Source: Mycobacterium helveticum
GTDB lineage: Bacteria > Actinomycetota > Actinomycetes > Mycobacteriales > Mycobacteriaceae
DNA length: 33,172 nucleotides
Reading direction: 5' to 3'
Assembly (NCBI RefSeq): GCF_007714205.1
Contig: NZ_VMQU01000056.1
Span: 1 to 33,172 of the forward strand
Numbering within the stretch: the first letter of the stretch is position 1; each line of letters starts with the position of its first letter. The position numbers were made by a program, and so were the translations under genes. Below the pieces are notes generated by a model. It had not been told where the DNA came from, made no database searches, and saw only the letters and a list, made by a program, of their open reading frames with translations. Shown piece by piece: positions 7,424-15,025 of this stretch.

Positions 7424-8686
7424 ATGTTCGACTATCGCGCACGCATCGTCGACGCCGAGTTGTCCGAGCGGCTGACCTCGATCGGTGCTGTCCTCATCGA
7501 TGGGCCGAAGGGCTGCGGGAAGACGGAAACCGCCCTCCAGCGGGCGAAGAGTTCAGTCCGCTTCGACACCGACCCGAACGCGCGGGCGCTCCTGGGACTC
7601 AACCCGGATGAGCTGTTCGACCAAGAGACGCCGATCCTTTTCGATGAATGGCAGCGCGCGCCGGAGATATGGGACCAGGTGCGGCGGCATGTCGATGATC
7701 AGCGCCGTCGCGGCCTGTACATCCTGACCGGATCGGCGACTCCGAGATATGAGCGCGAATTGCACTCCGGCGCGGGTCGGATCGGCACGCTCCGGATGCG
7801 GCCGATGACCCTATTCGAATCCGGCCATTCGACGGGTGAGGTTTCGCTGGCTGCTCTGCTGCGCGGCGAAGACCAGAAGGCGAAGCGAACCGCGATGACG
7901 GTCCCGGGCCTCATGGAGCGGATCGTCATCGGCGGCTGGCCGGCGTTGCTCGATCAGTCCGAGCGCAGTGCCCGGGGGTGGCTTGCCGACTACCTTGCCC
8001 AGATCGTCGACATCGACATTCCTGAGCTCGGCACCGGCAAGCGCACTCCGGACCGAGTACGCCGTGCGCTCGCATCGCTCGGGCGATCCGTCGGGACAGC
8101 GATCAAAGTCACCGCACTAGGCGCAGACATCGCCGGTGACGATCACCGGGCTCCGGCAAAGGAGACGGTGAACTCCTACCTCGACGCGCTTGACCGTCTC
8201 AAGCTGACCGAGAACTCGCCGGCGTGGAAGCCGCACATGCGTTCGCGCACCGAACTACGCGAGGCGCCGGTCCGTTACTTCGTCGACCCGTCGCTGGGCA
8301 CCGCCGCGCTCAAGGTTGGATCGCGGGATCTGCTCGCCGACCTCGAGGCCGCCGGATTCCACTTTGAGGCGATGGCAGTCCGCGACGTTCGCACCTATGC
8401 GCAACCGCTCGGCGGCGCGGTGTACACCTGGCGCGAGTCTCACGGTCGTAAGGAAGTCGACGCGATCGTCGACACACCGGATGGTTGGGCCGCATTCGAG
8501 GTGAAGCTGACGGGCGATCAAAACGTCGTCGACAGGGCGGCGAAGGGCCTCCTAAACTTCGCGACCGACGTGGATGCCTCGAAGCATGGCAGCCCGTCCG
8601 CTCTCGTTGTCGTGACTGCGACAGGCGGTGGTGGAAAACGAACCGATGGGGTTCATGTCGTGCCGATCTCGGCACTGGGGCCGTAG
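7424..8686 (+). CDS. AAA ATPase with DUF4143 nuclease-fold C-terminus
   Basis: The 420-residue protein has a Walker A at 27-34 (GPKGCGKT), a Walker B at 70-77 (PILFDEWQ, D74/E75) and a sensor-like YILTGSA at 99-105. The middle is helical. The C-terminal DUF4143 region carries a PD-(D/E)xK-like pair, EVDAIVD near residue 343 and FEVK near 359. Members of this widespread AAA_14/DUF4143 group often sit in islands and near defence or toxin genes, but no member's role is well established. ATG at 7424 has no clear ribosome site. The gene is monocistronic, preceded by two direct repeats and followed by a 12-bp-spaced octamer array. It is the only intact gene of clear fold between the two attachment-like repeats, apart from the small antitoxin. 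Confidence 0.85.
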   Translation: MFDYRARIVDAELSERLTSIGAVLIDGPKGCGKTETALQRAKSSVRFDTDPNARALLGLNPDELFDQETPILFDEWQRAPEIWDQVRRHVDDQRRRGLYILTGSATPRYERELHSGAGRIGTLRMRPMTLFESGHSTGEVSLAALLRGEDQKAKRTAMTVPGLMERIVIGGWPALLDQSERSARGWLADYLAQIVDIDIPELGTGKRTPDRVRRALASLGRSVGTAIKVTALGADIAGDDHRAPAKETVNSYLDALDRLKLTENSPAWKPHMRSRTELREAPVRYFVDPSLGTAALKVGSRDLLADLEAAGFHFEAMAVRDVRTYAQPLGGAVYTWRESHGRKEVDAIVDTPDGWAAFEVKLTGDQNVVDRAAKGLLNFATDVDASKHGSPSALVVVTATGGGGKRTDGVHVVPISALGP

Positions 8687-8735
8687 CCGCCAACGCGTGG
8701 CCCACCGGAGCAGATCCGGGCGGGCTCCGCCGGAT

Positions 8736-8767
8736 TGACGACATTTTTGACGACAACCGTGACGACA
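8736..8767 (+). repeat. Three TGACGACA octamers at exact 12-nt spacing
   Basis: TGACGACA occurs at 8736-8743, 8748-8755 and 8760-8767. A fourth copy lies at 7276-7283, upstream of the ATPase, within TTTGACGACAAC, which is also present at 8746-8757. Iteron-like spacing close to one helical turn suggests cooperative protein binding on one face of DNA, such as integrase arm sites, a partition site or a replication iteron. Confidence 0.6.
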
Positions 8768-8869
8768 ATTGGACACGCAACTACGTCGCCTACACTGCAA
8801 AATCGCAGTTAAAGTTAAAGCGCCTGGTAAACGGCATCTGCACGCTCCTGGCAGTGTGGGGGTCAGGGG

Positions 8870-8889
8870 TCGAGTCCCCTTAGCTCCAC
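8870..8889 (+). repeat. Attachment-like direct repeat, copy 2
   Basis: Identical over 20 nt to 5701-5720. Upstream the match continues as CAGGGGT with one base missing in the loop, so the T-arm is imperfect here. The copies are 3169 nt apart and in the same orientation. To the right the conserved helZ operon begins, so this copy is the likely outer edge of the island. Confidence 0.65.
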
Positions 8890-9481
8890 CGAGAAAGTCC
8901 AGCTCAAGGGTATTTTCTACCCTCGGTCCACTGTTACGTAGCAGTCCGTAACCAGTCCTGAGTAACAGCGCTAAAAACGGAAATCAGCACTTGAATCCGG
9001 CTTTTTCAGTCCGCCTTGCGCAGAGGGGCTCTCCTTATCTTCAGCAGCCATGACACGCTGGCGTGTGAGCCCCCAGCCGCGGCGGGATAATGCGTGAGAT
9101 CAAGACGAAGTACGGGCCTGGCAGAATCGCGACCTCCGCGGACAAGTCGCACATCGTCCACCGGCCTGTGACCAAATCGTCAATCCTGAGTTCTGAAGAG
9201 AATCCCAGCGTCGAACTCGACATCAAGACCTCTGGACACGGTTTCCCGCCGAGGGCTACGCGGCGCGCTTCACCGCCACCTTGAGATCGTGCGGCAGGCA
9301 GGCCGTCGTCTTTCTGCACGGAGGCATGGTACGACTGCTGGTGTCATCCCTCTGGCATCAATACACCATCTGCCCCACCGGTCACAACATCGGTGAACTG
9401 CCCTAGCGGCTTCCGCGTGGCGCCTCGGCGTGCTTACCTTCGCTCGTTAGCCTGGCCGCATCCGACGAGGGAGAAACGTCA

Positions 9482-12400
9482 ATGTTGGTCCTGCACGGGT
9501 TCTGGTCCCCTACGGACGGGCTATGCCTTTGGGCGGAGGATTCCGCGCTCGCGGTGACGAGTCCCAGCGAAGCGTTGCGTGCGGCGCGCCCGCATCCGTT
9601 CGCCGCGGACGCCGATGCCATCGCCCCGATCCACACCGGCAAACCAGGAACCGCGGTTTTGTTGTTGCCGTCGTTGCGGAAGTCGCCGCTGGACTCACCG
9701 GAGTTGTTCCGGATCACGCCCCGCCCGGCACCAAGAATCGAACCTGTTTTGCTGCCATGGACGGTTCCGACGATGTCCCTGCCCGCCGCGTCGGCGCTGA
9801 CCGCGCTGGAGGAGCCCGCCGCCGACGTACGGTACGGGGCATCCGTGAGGTACCTGGCCGAACTGGCGGCCTTCGCGCGGGAGCTGGCGGAGCGCGGCCG
9901 GGTCCTGCCCGCGCTGTCCCGCGACGAGCATGGGCCCAGTGCGTTCTGGCGGCCGGTCGTGCAGGGTCCCGATGTGGTGGCCCTGAATGCGCTGATCGCC
10001 GCGATGCCACCGGTATGCCGGGCGGTGCCGACGGCCCAGGACGGCCACGAGCTGGCCACCTCGGCGTTGCATGCCTTCGCGGATGCGGCGGTGCGAACGA
10101 TGCTGCCGGCCGGGATCGACCTCATCCCGCCCCGGCGTGGCCGTCGCCCGAAAACCGTTCCGGCCGAGGAAGCCTGGCTGACTGCGCTGACCGCCCCGGA
10201 TGGCCGGTTCGAGGCGGACCCGGGCGAACTCGACGCGCTGGCCGTGGCACTGCAACCGTGGGATGACATCGGCGCGGACGGGCCGGGCCCGGCAAGGGCG
10301 ATGTTCCGGCTCACCGAAATCGAAGAGCGGCTCGACCAACAGCCCGGCTGGCGGCTGGAGTTCCTGCTGCAATCCATGGCCGACCCCAGCCTGTTGGTAC
10401 CCGCGGAGCAGACCTGGGACGAGAATGGCGGCCTGCGCCGCTGGCTGGACCGCCCCCAGGAACTCCTGCTCGCCGAGCTCGGCCGCGCCGTCCGCATCTA
10501 CCCCGCACTCGCGCCCGCCCTGCGAACGGCGCGTCCATCGGAGATTTCCCTGGACGCCGATGGCGCCTACCACTTCCTGTCCACCGCCGCGCCACTGCTC
10601 GACGAGGCGGGGTTCGGCGTTCTGCTGCCGTCATGGTGGGACCGGCGCCGCAAGCTGGGGCTCGCCGTGTCGGCGTCCACACCGGTCGACGGTGTGGTGG
10701 GCGGCACACGCAGATTCGGTCGCGACCAGCTGGTCGATTTCCACTGGGAACTCGCGATCGGTGACGAGACCCTGACCGAGGACGAGATCACCGCGCTCGC
10801 CGAGACCAAGGCCCCGCTGATCCGGCTGCGCGGCCAGTGGGTGGCGGTGGACCCCGATCAGCTGCGCCGAGGGCTGGACTTCCTGGCGAAGAACCCGACC
10901 GGCCAAGCGACCACGGCCGAGATCCTCGCCCTGGCCGCCGGCCATCCCGACGACACCGACACCCCGCTGGAAGTCACCGCGGTGCGCGCCGACGGCTGGC
11001 TCGGCGACCTGCTCAGCGGGGCGGCAGCCCAATCGCTGCAGCCGCTGGCACCTCCGCCGGAGTTCGCCGCGACGCTGCGTCCCTACCAGCAGCGGGGACT
11101 GTCCTGGCTGGCGTTTCTGTCCTCGCTCGGGCTGGGCAGCTGCCTGGCCGACGATATGGGGCTGGGCAAGACGGTGCAGTTGCTCGCCCTGGAGTCCGCG
11201 CAACGTCACGACGAGCCCGCCACCGCGCCGACACTGCTGCTGTGCCCGATGTCGTTGGTGGGCAACTGGCAACGGGAAGCCGCGAAATTCGCACCGACAC
11301 TGAGGGTTTACGCCCACCACGGCACGGCACGGCTGCGCGGTGAGGCGCTGCGCGATCATCTCGCTGACACCGACGTCGTGGTCACCACTTATGCCACCGC
11401 GACCCGCGATATCGATGAGCTCGCCGGATTCGGTTGGAACCGGGTCGTGCTCGATGAGGCGCAGGCGGTGAAGAACAGTCTGTCCCGCGGGGCCAAGGCC
11501 GTGCGCCGGCTGAAGGCGGGGCACCGGGTGGCACTCACCGGGACCCCGGTCGAAAACCGGCTCGCCGAGCTGTGGTCCATCATGGACTTCCTCAACCCCG
11601 GTCTGCTCGGCTCGTCCGAGGTGTTCCGCACCAGATACGCGATCCCCGTCGAGCGGTACGGCCAGACCGAGCCGGCCGAGCGGCTGCGAAGGATCACCCG
11701 CCCCTACGTCCTGCGGCGGCTCAAGACCGACCCGACGATCATCGACGACCTGCCCGAGAAGATCGAGATCAAGCAGTACTGCCAGCTCACCATCGAACAG
11801 GCGTCCTTATATCAGTCCATCGTCGATGAGATGATGGAGAAGATCGAGCACACCGAGGGCATTGAGCGGCGCGGCAATGTGCTCGCGGCGATGGCCAAGC
11901 TCAAGCAGGTCTGTAACCATCCTGCGCAACTGCTGCATGACCGTTCGCCGGTCGGTGCGCGGTCGGGCAAGGTCATCCGGCTCGAGGAGATCCTGGAGGA
12001 GATTCTCGCCGAGGGTGACCGGGTGCTGTGCTTCACCCAGTTCACCGAATTCGCCGAGATGCTCGTGCCACACCTCGCGGCGCGGTTCGGGCAGGACGTG
12101 CTGTATCTGCACGGCGGCACCCCGAAGAAGCGGCGCGACGAAATGGTGGCACGCTTCCAGTCCGGTGAGGGGCCACCGATCTTCCTGCTGTCGCTGAAGG
12201 CCGGCGGCACCGGGCTCAACCTCACTGCGGCGAACCACGTTGTGCACCTGGATCGCTGGTGGAACCCGGCTGTGGAGAACCAGGCCACCGACCGCGCGTT
12301 CCGGATCGGCCAGAAGCGGAACGTCCAGGTGCGCAAATTCATTTGCACCGGAACGCTCGAAGAGAAGATCGACGACATGATCGAGGAGAAGAAGGCGCTG

Positions 12401-12502
12401 GCCGATCTCGTGGTCGGTGACGGGGAAGGTTGGCTGACGGAGCTGTCCACCGGTGATCTGCGCAAGCTGCTCGCCCTATCGGACGGGGCCGTCGGTGAGT
12501 GA
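9482..12502 (+). CDS. helZ: SNF2-family DNA helicase/translocase HelZ
   Basis: The 1006-residue protein matches mycobacterial HelZ (Rv2101) in length and ends. The N-terminal half is the bacterial SNF2-associated domain. The motor follows: motif I LADDMGLGKT near 555-564, motif II DEAQ near 657-660, LTGTPVENRL, and the C-terminal lobe GTGLNLTAANHVVHLDRWWN with QATDRAFRIGQ. These define a Swi2/Snf2 ATPase that translocates on double-stranded DNA. Start ATG 9482 has GAGGGAGA about 8 nt upstream. It is the first gene of an operon: the SWIM-finger gene starts 8 nt before its stop, a pairing seen in many bacteria and likely reflecting a DNA-remodelling or repair complex. The cellular role is not established. 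Confidence 0.93.
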   Translation: MLVLHGFWSPTDGLCLWAEDSALAVTSPSEALRAARPHPFAADADAIAPIHTGKPGTAVLLLPSLRKSPLDSPELFRITPRPAPRIEPVLLPWTVPTMSLPAASALTALEEPAADVRYGASVRYLAELAAFARELAERGRVLPALSRDEHGPSAFWRPVVQGPDVVALNALIAAMPPVCRAVPTAQDGHELATSALHAFADAAVRTMLPAGIDLIPPRRGRRPKTVPAEEAWLTALTAPDGRFEADPGELDALAVALQPWDDIGADGPGPARAMFRLTEIEERLDQQPGWRLEFLLQSMADPSLLVPAEQTWDENGGLRRWLDRPQELLLAELGRAVRIYPALAPALRTARPSEISLDADGAYHFLSTAAPLLDEAGFGVLLPSWWDRRRKLGLAVSASTPVDGVVGGTRRFGRDQLVDFHWELAIGDETLTEDEITALAETKAPLIRLRGQWVAVDPDQLRRGLDFLAKNPTGQATTAEILALAAGHPDDTDTPLEVTAVRADGWLGDLLSGAAAQSLQPLAPPPEFAATLRPYQQRGLSWLAFLSSLGLGSCLADDMGLGKTVQLLALESAQRHDEPATAPTLLLCPMSLVGNWQREAAKFAPTLRVYAHHGTARLRGEALRDHLADTDVVVTTYATATRDIDELAGFGWNRVVLDEAQAVKNSLSRGAKAVRRLKAGHRVALTGTPVENRLAELWSIMDFLNPGLLGSSEVFRTRYAIPVERYGQTEPAERLRRITRPYVLRRLKTDPTIIDDLPEKIEIKQYCQLTIEQASLYQSIVDEMMEKIEHTEGIERRGNVLAAMAKLKQVCNHPAQLLHDRSPVGARSGKVIRLEEILEEILAEGDRVLCFTQFTEFAEMLVPHLAARFGQDVLYLHGGTPKKRRDEMVARFQSGEGPPIFLLSLKAGGTGLNLTAANHVVHLDRWWNPAVENQATDRAFRIGQKRNVQVRKFICTGTLEEKIDDMIEEKKALADLVVGDGEGWLTELSTGDLRKLLALSDGAVGE

Positions 12503-13316
12503 CTGGTTCCCCCCTCCGTCGCGGCCCCGCCCGGTGGACGGCGGTCTCAAAGCCCGCAGCACCCGCGGCGCGATCGCCCAGACCTGGTGGTCCCAGCGGT
12601 TCATCGGCGTCCTCGAAGGCATCGGGATGGGCAGCCGGCTGCAGCGCGGGCGGAGCTATGCCCGTAAGGGACAAGTGATTTCGATGGAGGTGGGTCCGGG
12701 CCTGGTCACCGCACAGGTGCAGGGCAGCCGGACGCGCCCCTACCGTGTGCGCATCGGTATCGGCGCATTCGGTAAGGCTGAGTGGGCGCAGGTCGAGGGT
12801 GCGCTGGCCGAAAACGCTTGGTATGCAGCCGCGTTGCTTTCCGGTGAGATGCCGGAGGATATCGAGGACGTCTTCGCGGGGCTGGGGCTTTCACTGTTCC
12901 CGGCAACCGCCCGCGAGCTGTCACTGGACTGTTCGTGCCCGGATGGCGCGGTGCCGTGCAAGCATCTGGCCGCGACGTTCTACCTGCTGGCCGAGTCGTT
13001 CGACGAAGATCCATTCGCCATCCTCGCCTGGCGTGGACGCGAGCGTGAGGATCTGCTGGCGAACCTGCAGGCTGCCCGGTCGGAGGGTCGCCCCGCTGCC
13101 GACCGTGCGGAGCCGCCGGGACGGCCGCTCACCGATTGCCTTGACTCCTATTTCATTCGTCAGGTCGACGTCCCATCGCCAGGCCCGCGGGTGACGTTAT
13201 CGACGGCATTGCTCGATCAGCTTCCCGATGTCACTGTCGGGGTGCGTGGCCGGCCGCTGGTCGAGATCCTGCGGTCCGCGTATGCCGCGCTGAGCGAAGG
13301 CGGAGGTGACCGGTGA
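12495..13316 (+). CDS. SWIM zinc-finger protein (Rv2102-like)
   Basis: The start GTG 12495 (VSDWFPPPSRPRPVDGGLKA) overlaps the helZ stop by 8 nt, and the protein is 273 residues. The SWIM finger CxCx(n)CxH is visible as DCSCPDGAVPCKH near residues 151-163, followed by LAATFYLLAESFDEDPFAIL. SWIM domains bind DNA or proteins and commonly partner with SNF2 ATPases encoded next door. The N-terminus (SRGRSYARKGQ-like, then VQGSRTRPYRVRI) is the usual beta-rich lead-in. It ends in TGA overlapping the GTG of the following gene by 4 nt, making a tightly coupled three-gene operon. Confidence 0.85.
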   Translation: MSDWFPPPSRPRPVDGGLKARSTRGAIAQTWWSQRFIGVLEGIGMGSRLQRGRSYARKGQVISMEVGPGLVTAQVQGSRTRPYRVRIGIGAFGKAEWAQVEGALAENAWYAAALLSGEMPEDIEDVFAGLGLSLFPATARELSLDCSCPDGAVPCKHLAATFYLLAESFDEDPFAILAWRGREREDLLANLQAARSEGRPAADRAEPPGRPLTDCLDSYFIRQVDVPSPGPRVTLSTALLDQLPDVTVGVRGRPLVEILRSAYAALSEGGGDR

Positions 13317-13550
13317 TCGACCCGGTGGATAGAACGCCGCCACCGTCTCGGCGCCGCACCCGGCGTCCGGACGTGATGACCTACCAGGTCCGGGTCGATC
13401 TGGCAGGCACCACACCCCCGGCGTGGCGGGGCTGGAGGTTGCGTCTGACGTGTTTCTGGACGACGTGCACGAGATCATCCAGACAGCCTTCGGCTGGACC
13501 GACAGCCATCTGCACCGATTCGGCTGTGGCCCTGCCTATTACAGTGATGA
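13313..13550 (+). pseudogene. pRiA4b ORF-3-like gene, frameshifted and truncated
   Basis: GTG 13313 overlaps the preceding stop as GTGA. The first frame gives MTYQVRVDLAGTTPPAWR. A base loss near 13428-13432 shifts the frame, after which LEVASDVFLDDVHEIIQTAF and GWTDSHLHRF continue in another frame. This is the N-terminal half of the plasmid pRiA4b ORF-3 family. Similarity stops near YYSDDTS (about 13545), so the C-terminal half is missing. Family function is unknown. Its position behind helZ and the SWIM gene suggests it was the third member of that operon before decay. Confidence 0.6.
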
Positions 13551-13756
13551 CACCTCCCGTAGGGGCAGTGCGGAAGTGCGCCGAGGCCGGCTTTGCGCCG
13601 GCCCTTGCGCAGCAGGTTGCGCGCCAGGAATCGTGCCGCCGTCCAGCCCTGTTCCCCGCTGTAGGCCGGGCCGGAATGCTCGATGCCGTAGTAGGCGTCG
13701 TAGATGTTGCCGGCGAGACGGTCGATCAGCTCCCTCACCTCCGATGGCGTGCTCAT
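13475..13756 (-). CDS. Unknown small protein, possibly with altered C-terminus
   Basis: From ATG 13756 the protein reads MSTPSEVRELIDRLAGNIYD, AYYGIEHSGPAYSGEQGWTA, then ARFLARNLLRKGRRKAGLG, with an even helical pattern that looks genuinely coding. I do not recognise the family. The last roughly 25 residues (CPYGRCHHCNRQ onward) are read antisense across the remnant of the pRiA4b gene, so the natural C-terminus has probably been replaced at a deletion junction near 13550. The frame is open upstream to 13885, but that part looks unlike protein. No ribosome site is obvious. Confidence 0.45.
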   Translation of the reverse strand: MSTPSEVRELIDRLAGNIYDAYYGIEHSGPAYSGEQGWTAARFLARNLLRKGRRKAGLGALPHCPYGRCHHCNRQGHSRIGADGCRSSRRLSG

Positions 13757-13951
13757 CCCAGGAACGGTTCCCTGTCGGGTGGTCGTGCGCACCTCGTCGA
13801 GGAGGAGGCATGGCGTCGTGCCGATCGGCCCGCTGGGCAACGATGAAAGTCCCTCGCCAGCAGAATATTTCGGCTTCGCCGACATCGCTGCCGCACTCGC
13901 TGGACGGCTGTTCGGCGATCGCCCGGCCGATGGGCGCCGTCACGGAGTGGG

Positions 13952-14275
13952 TCAGTGGGCACCGGAGAGGTTCAGCGTGACGACGCCGGCGATGATCAGG
14001 CCGACCCCGACGACCTTGGCGACCGACAGGGGGGAGCCGAGGAACAGCACGGCGATCAGCACGATCGCGGCCGTCCCGATCGCCGACCACAGCGCGTAGG
14101 CGACGTCGGTCTGCATACCGCGGGAGATCGACAACGCCAGCAGCGCGAACGCCACCGCGTACCCGGTCAGGCACACCGCCGTCGGCCAGAGCCGGCTGAA
14201 GCCGTCGGTGCTCTTGAGCAGGCTGGTCGCCACCACCTCGGCCAAGATCGCGCAGATGAGGAGTAGATAGCTCAC
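13952..14275 (-). CDS. mmr: SMR-family multidrug efflux pump Mmr
   Basis: Starting at GTG 14275 with GGGAGG 5 nt upstream, the protein has 107 residues and four hydrophobic segments, the standard SMR size. It begins VSYLLLICAILAEVVATSLL, placing the essential membrane Glu at position 13. ALWSAIGTAAI and the closing GVGLIIAGVVTLNLSG are family hallmarks. SMR proteins are proton-coupled antiporters that work as antiparallel dimers and export cationic dyes and quaternary ammonium compounds; the M. tuberculosis orthologue is Mmr (Rv3065). A palindrome GTGTACAC lies at 14308-14315 in the short gap upstream and may be its operator. The usual neighbouring TetR regulator is not present here. Confidence 0.88.
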   Translation of the reverse strand: MSYLLLICAILAEVVATSLLKSTDGFSRLWPTAVCLTGYAVAFALLALSISRGMQTDVAYALWSAIGTAAIVLIAVLFLGSPLSVAKVVGVGLIIAGVVTLNLSGAH

Positions 14276-14344
14276 GTCGCCTCCCGGTGTAGGGACCCCA
14301 TGTAGGTGTGTACACGATGGGAGCGCCCGGGCGGTCACCCCGGC

Positions 14345-15025
14345 TCAGCCCTCGAACGCGGGGCCGTCGAAGCGTTCGCGGGTGACGAACTCGGCGACGG
14401 ACCGGCGGCGCAGTCTGGTCGGCTGTCGCACCGGCTTGCCGAGCGGCACCAGCGCGGCGACCGCGTGCGTGTCGGGGATGCCCAGCAACCGGCGGACCTC
14501 GTCCTCGGCGGCGATGGCCATCGTGGTGATCGTGCCGCCGTAGCCCTCGTTGCGGGCGGCCAGCAGGATGTTCCACACCAGCGGGTAGACCGAGGCCCCA
14601 CCGGCGATGCCGACGCGGTCCAGCTCCTGGTCGAGGACGGCGACCACGCCCAGGTCGACGGAGACGACCAGCAGCACCGGCGCGTTCGCCAGCGGCGCGA
14701 CGAACGCGTCGGGAATCTCGGTCGCATCGATCACGTCCTGGGGCACCCCGCTGGGCCGCAGCGGATTCCACGGGCTCTCGCCGGCCATGAGCTGGGCGAC
14801 GTAGCGGCGGGCGGCGGGCGCGCCCAGCTCGGCGAGCCGGCGGCGGGTCCGCGCGTCACGCACCACGGTGATGTGCGCGCCCTGCCGGTTGCCCCCGCTG
14901 GGGGCGAACCGGGCGTTGTCGAGGATGCGCGACAGCACGTCGTCGGGCAGCGTGTCGTCGGTGAACTCGCGCGCGGCGAACGCGGTTCGCATGACGTCGT
15001 AGAGGTCCACGGCGGGCCGGCTCAC
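14345..15025 (-). CDS. Nitroreductase-family oxidoreductase
   Basis: GTG 15025 overlaps the stop of the Hsp70-like gene by 4 nt (GTGA), giving 226 residues. VMRTAFAAREFTDDTLPDDV, then ILDNARFAPSGGNRQGAHIT is the FMN-binding N-terminus of the nitroreductase fold. ASVYPLVWNILLAARNEGYG, then GTITTM and a final LVPLGKPVRQPTRLRRRSVA complete it. Such enzymes use FMN and NAD(P)H to reduce nitro groups, quinones or enones; the substrate here is unknown. An insertion near residues 95-115 (GESPWNPLRPSGVP) is typical of the actinobacterial subgroup. Coupling to an Hsp70-like ATPase is unusual and may mean co-regulation under stress. Confidence 0.85.
   Translation of the reverse strand: MSRPAVDLYDVMRTAFAAREFTDDTLPDDVLSRILDNARFAPSGGNRQGAHITVVRDARTRRRLAELGAPAARRYVAQLMAGESPWNPLRPSGVPQDVIDATEIPDAFVAPLANAPVLLVVSVDLGVVAVLDQELDRVGIAGGASVYPLVWNILLAARNEGYGGTITTMAIAAEDEVRRLLGIPDTHAVAALVPLGKPVRQPTRLRRRSVAEFVTRERFDGPAFEG

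Larger units (their letters stand above)
8687..9481. other. Non-coding junction between island and helZ operon
   Basis: No gene is supported in these roughly 800 nt. The segment holds the octamer array (8736-8767), the second attachment-like repeat (8870-8889) and about 590 nt of mixed sequence. Short frames at 9090-9284 (+) and 9041-9319 (-) have no ribosome site and no recognisable motif. A GAGGGAGA ribosome site for helZ lies just before 9482. Confidence 0.55.

Noticed and set aside
7228..7425. 65-residue minus-strand frame before the ATPase
   Set aside because: It overlaps the ATPase promoter repeats and shows no protein-like pattern.
9041..9319. Short frames on both strands before helZ
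   Set aside because: No ribosome site, no recognisable motif, and the two overlap each other without codon-position bias.
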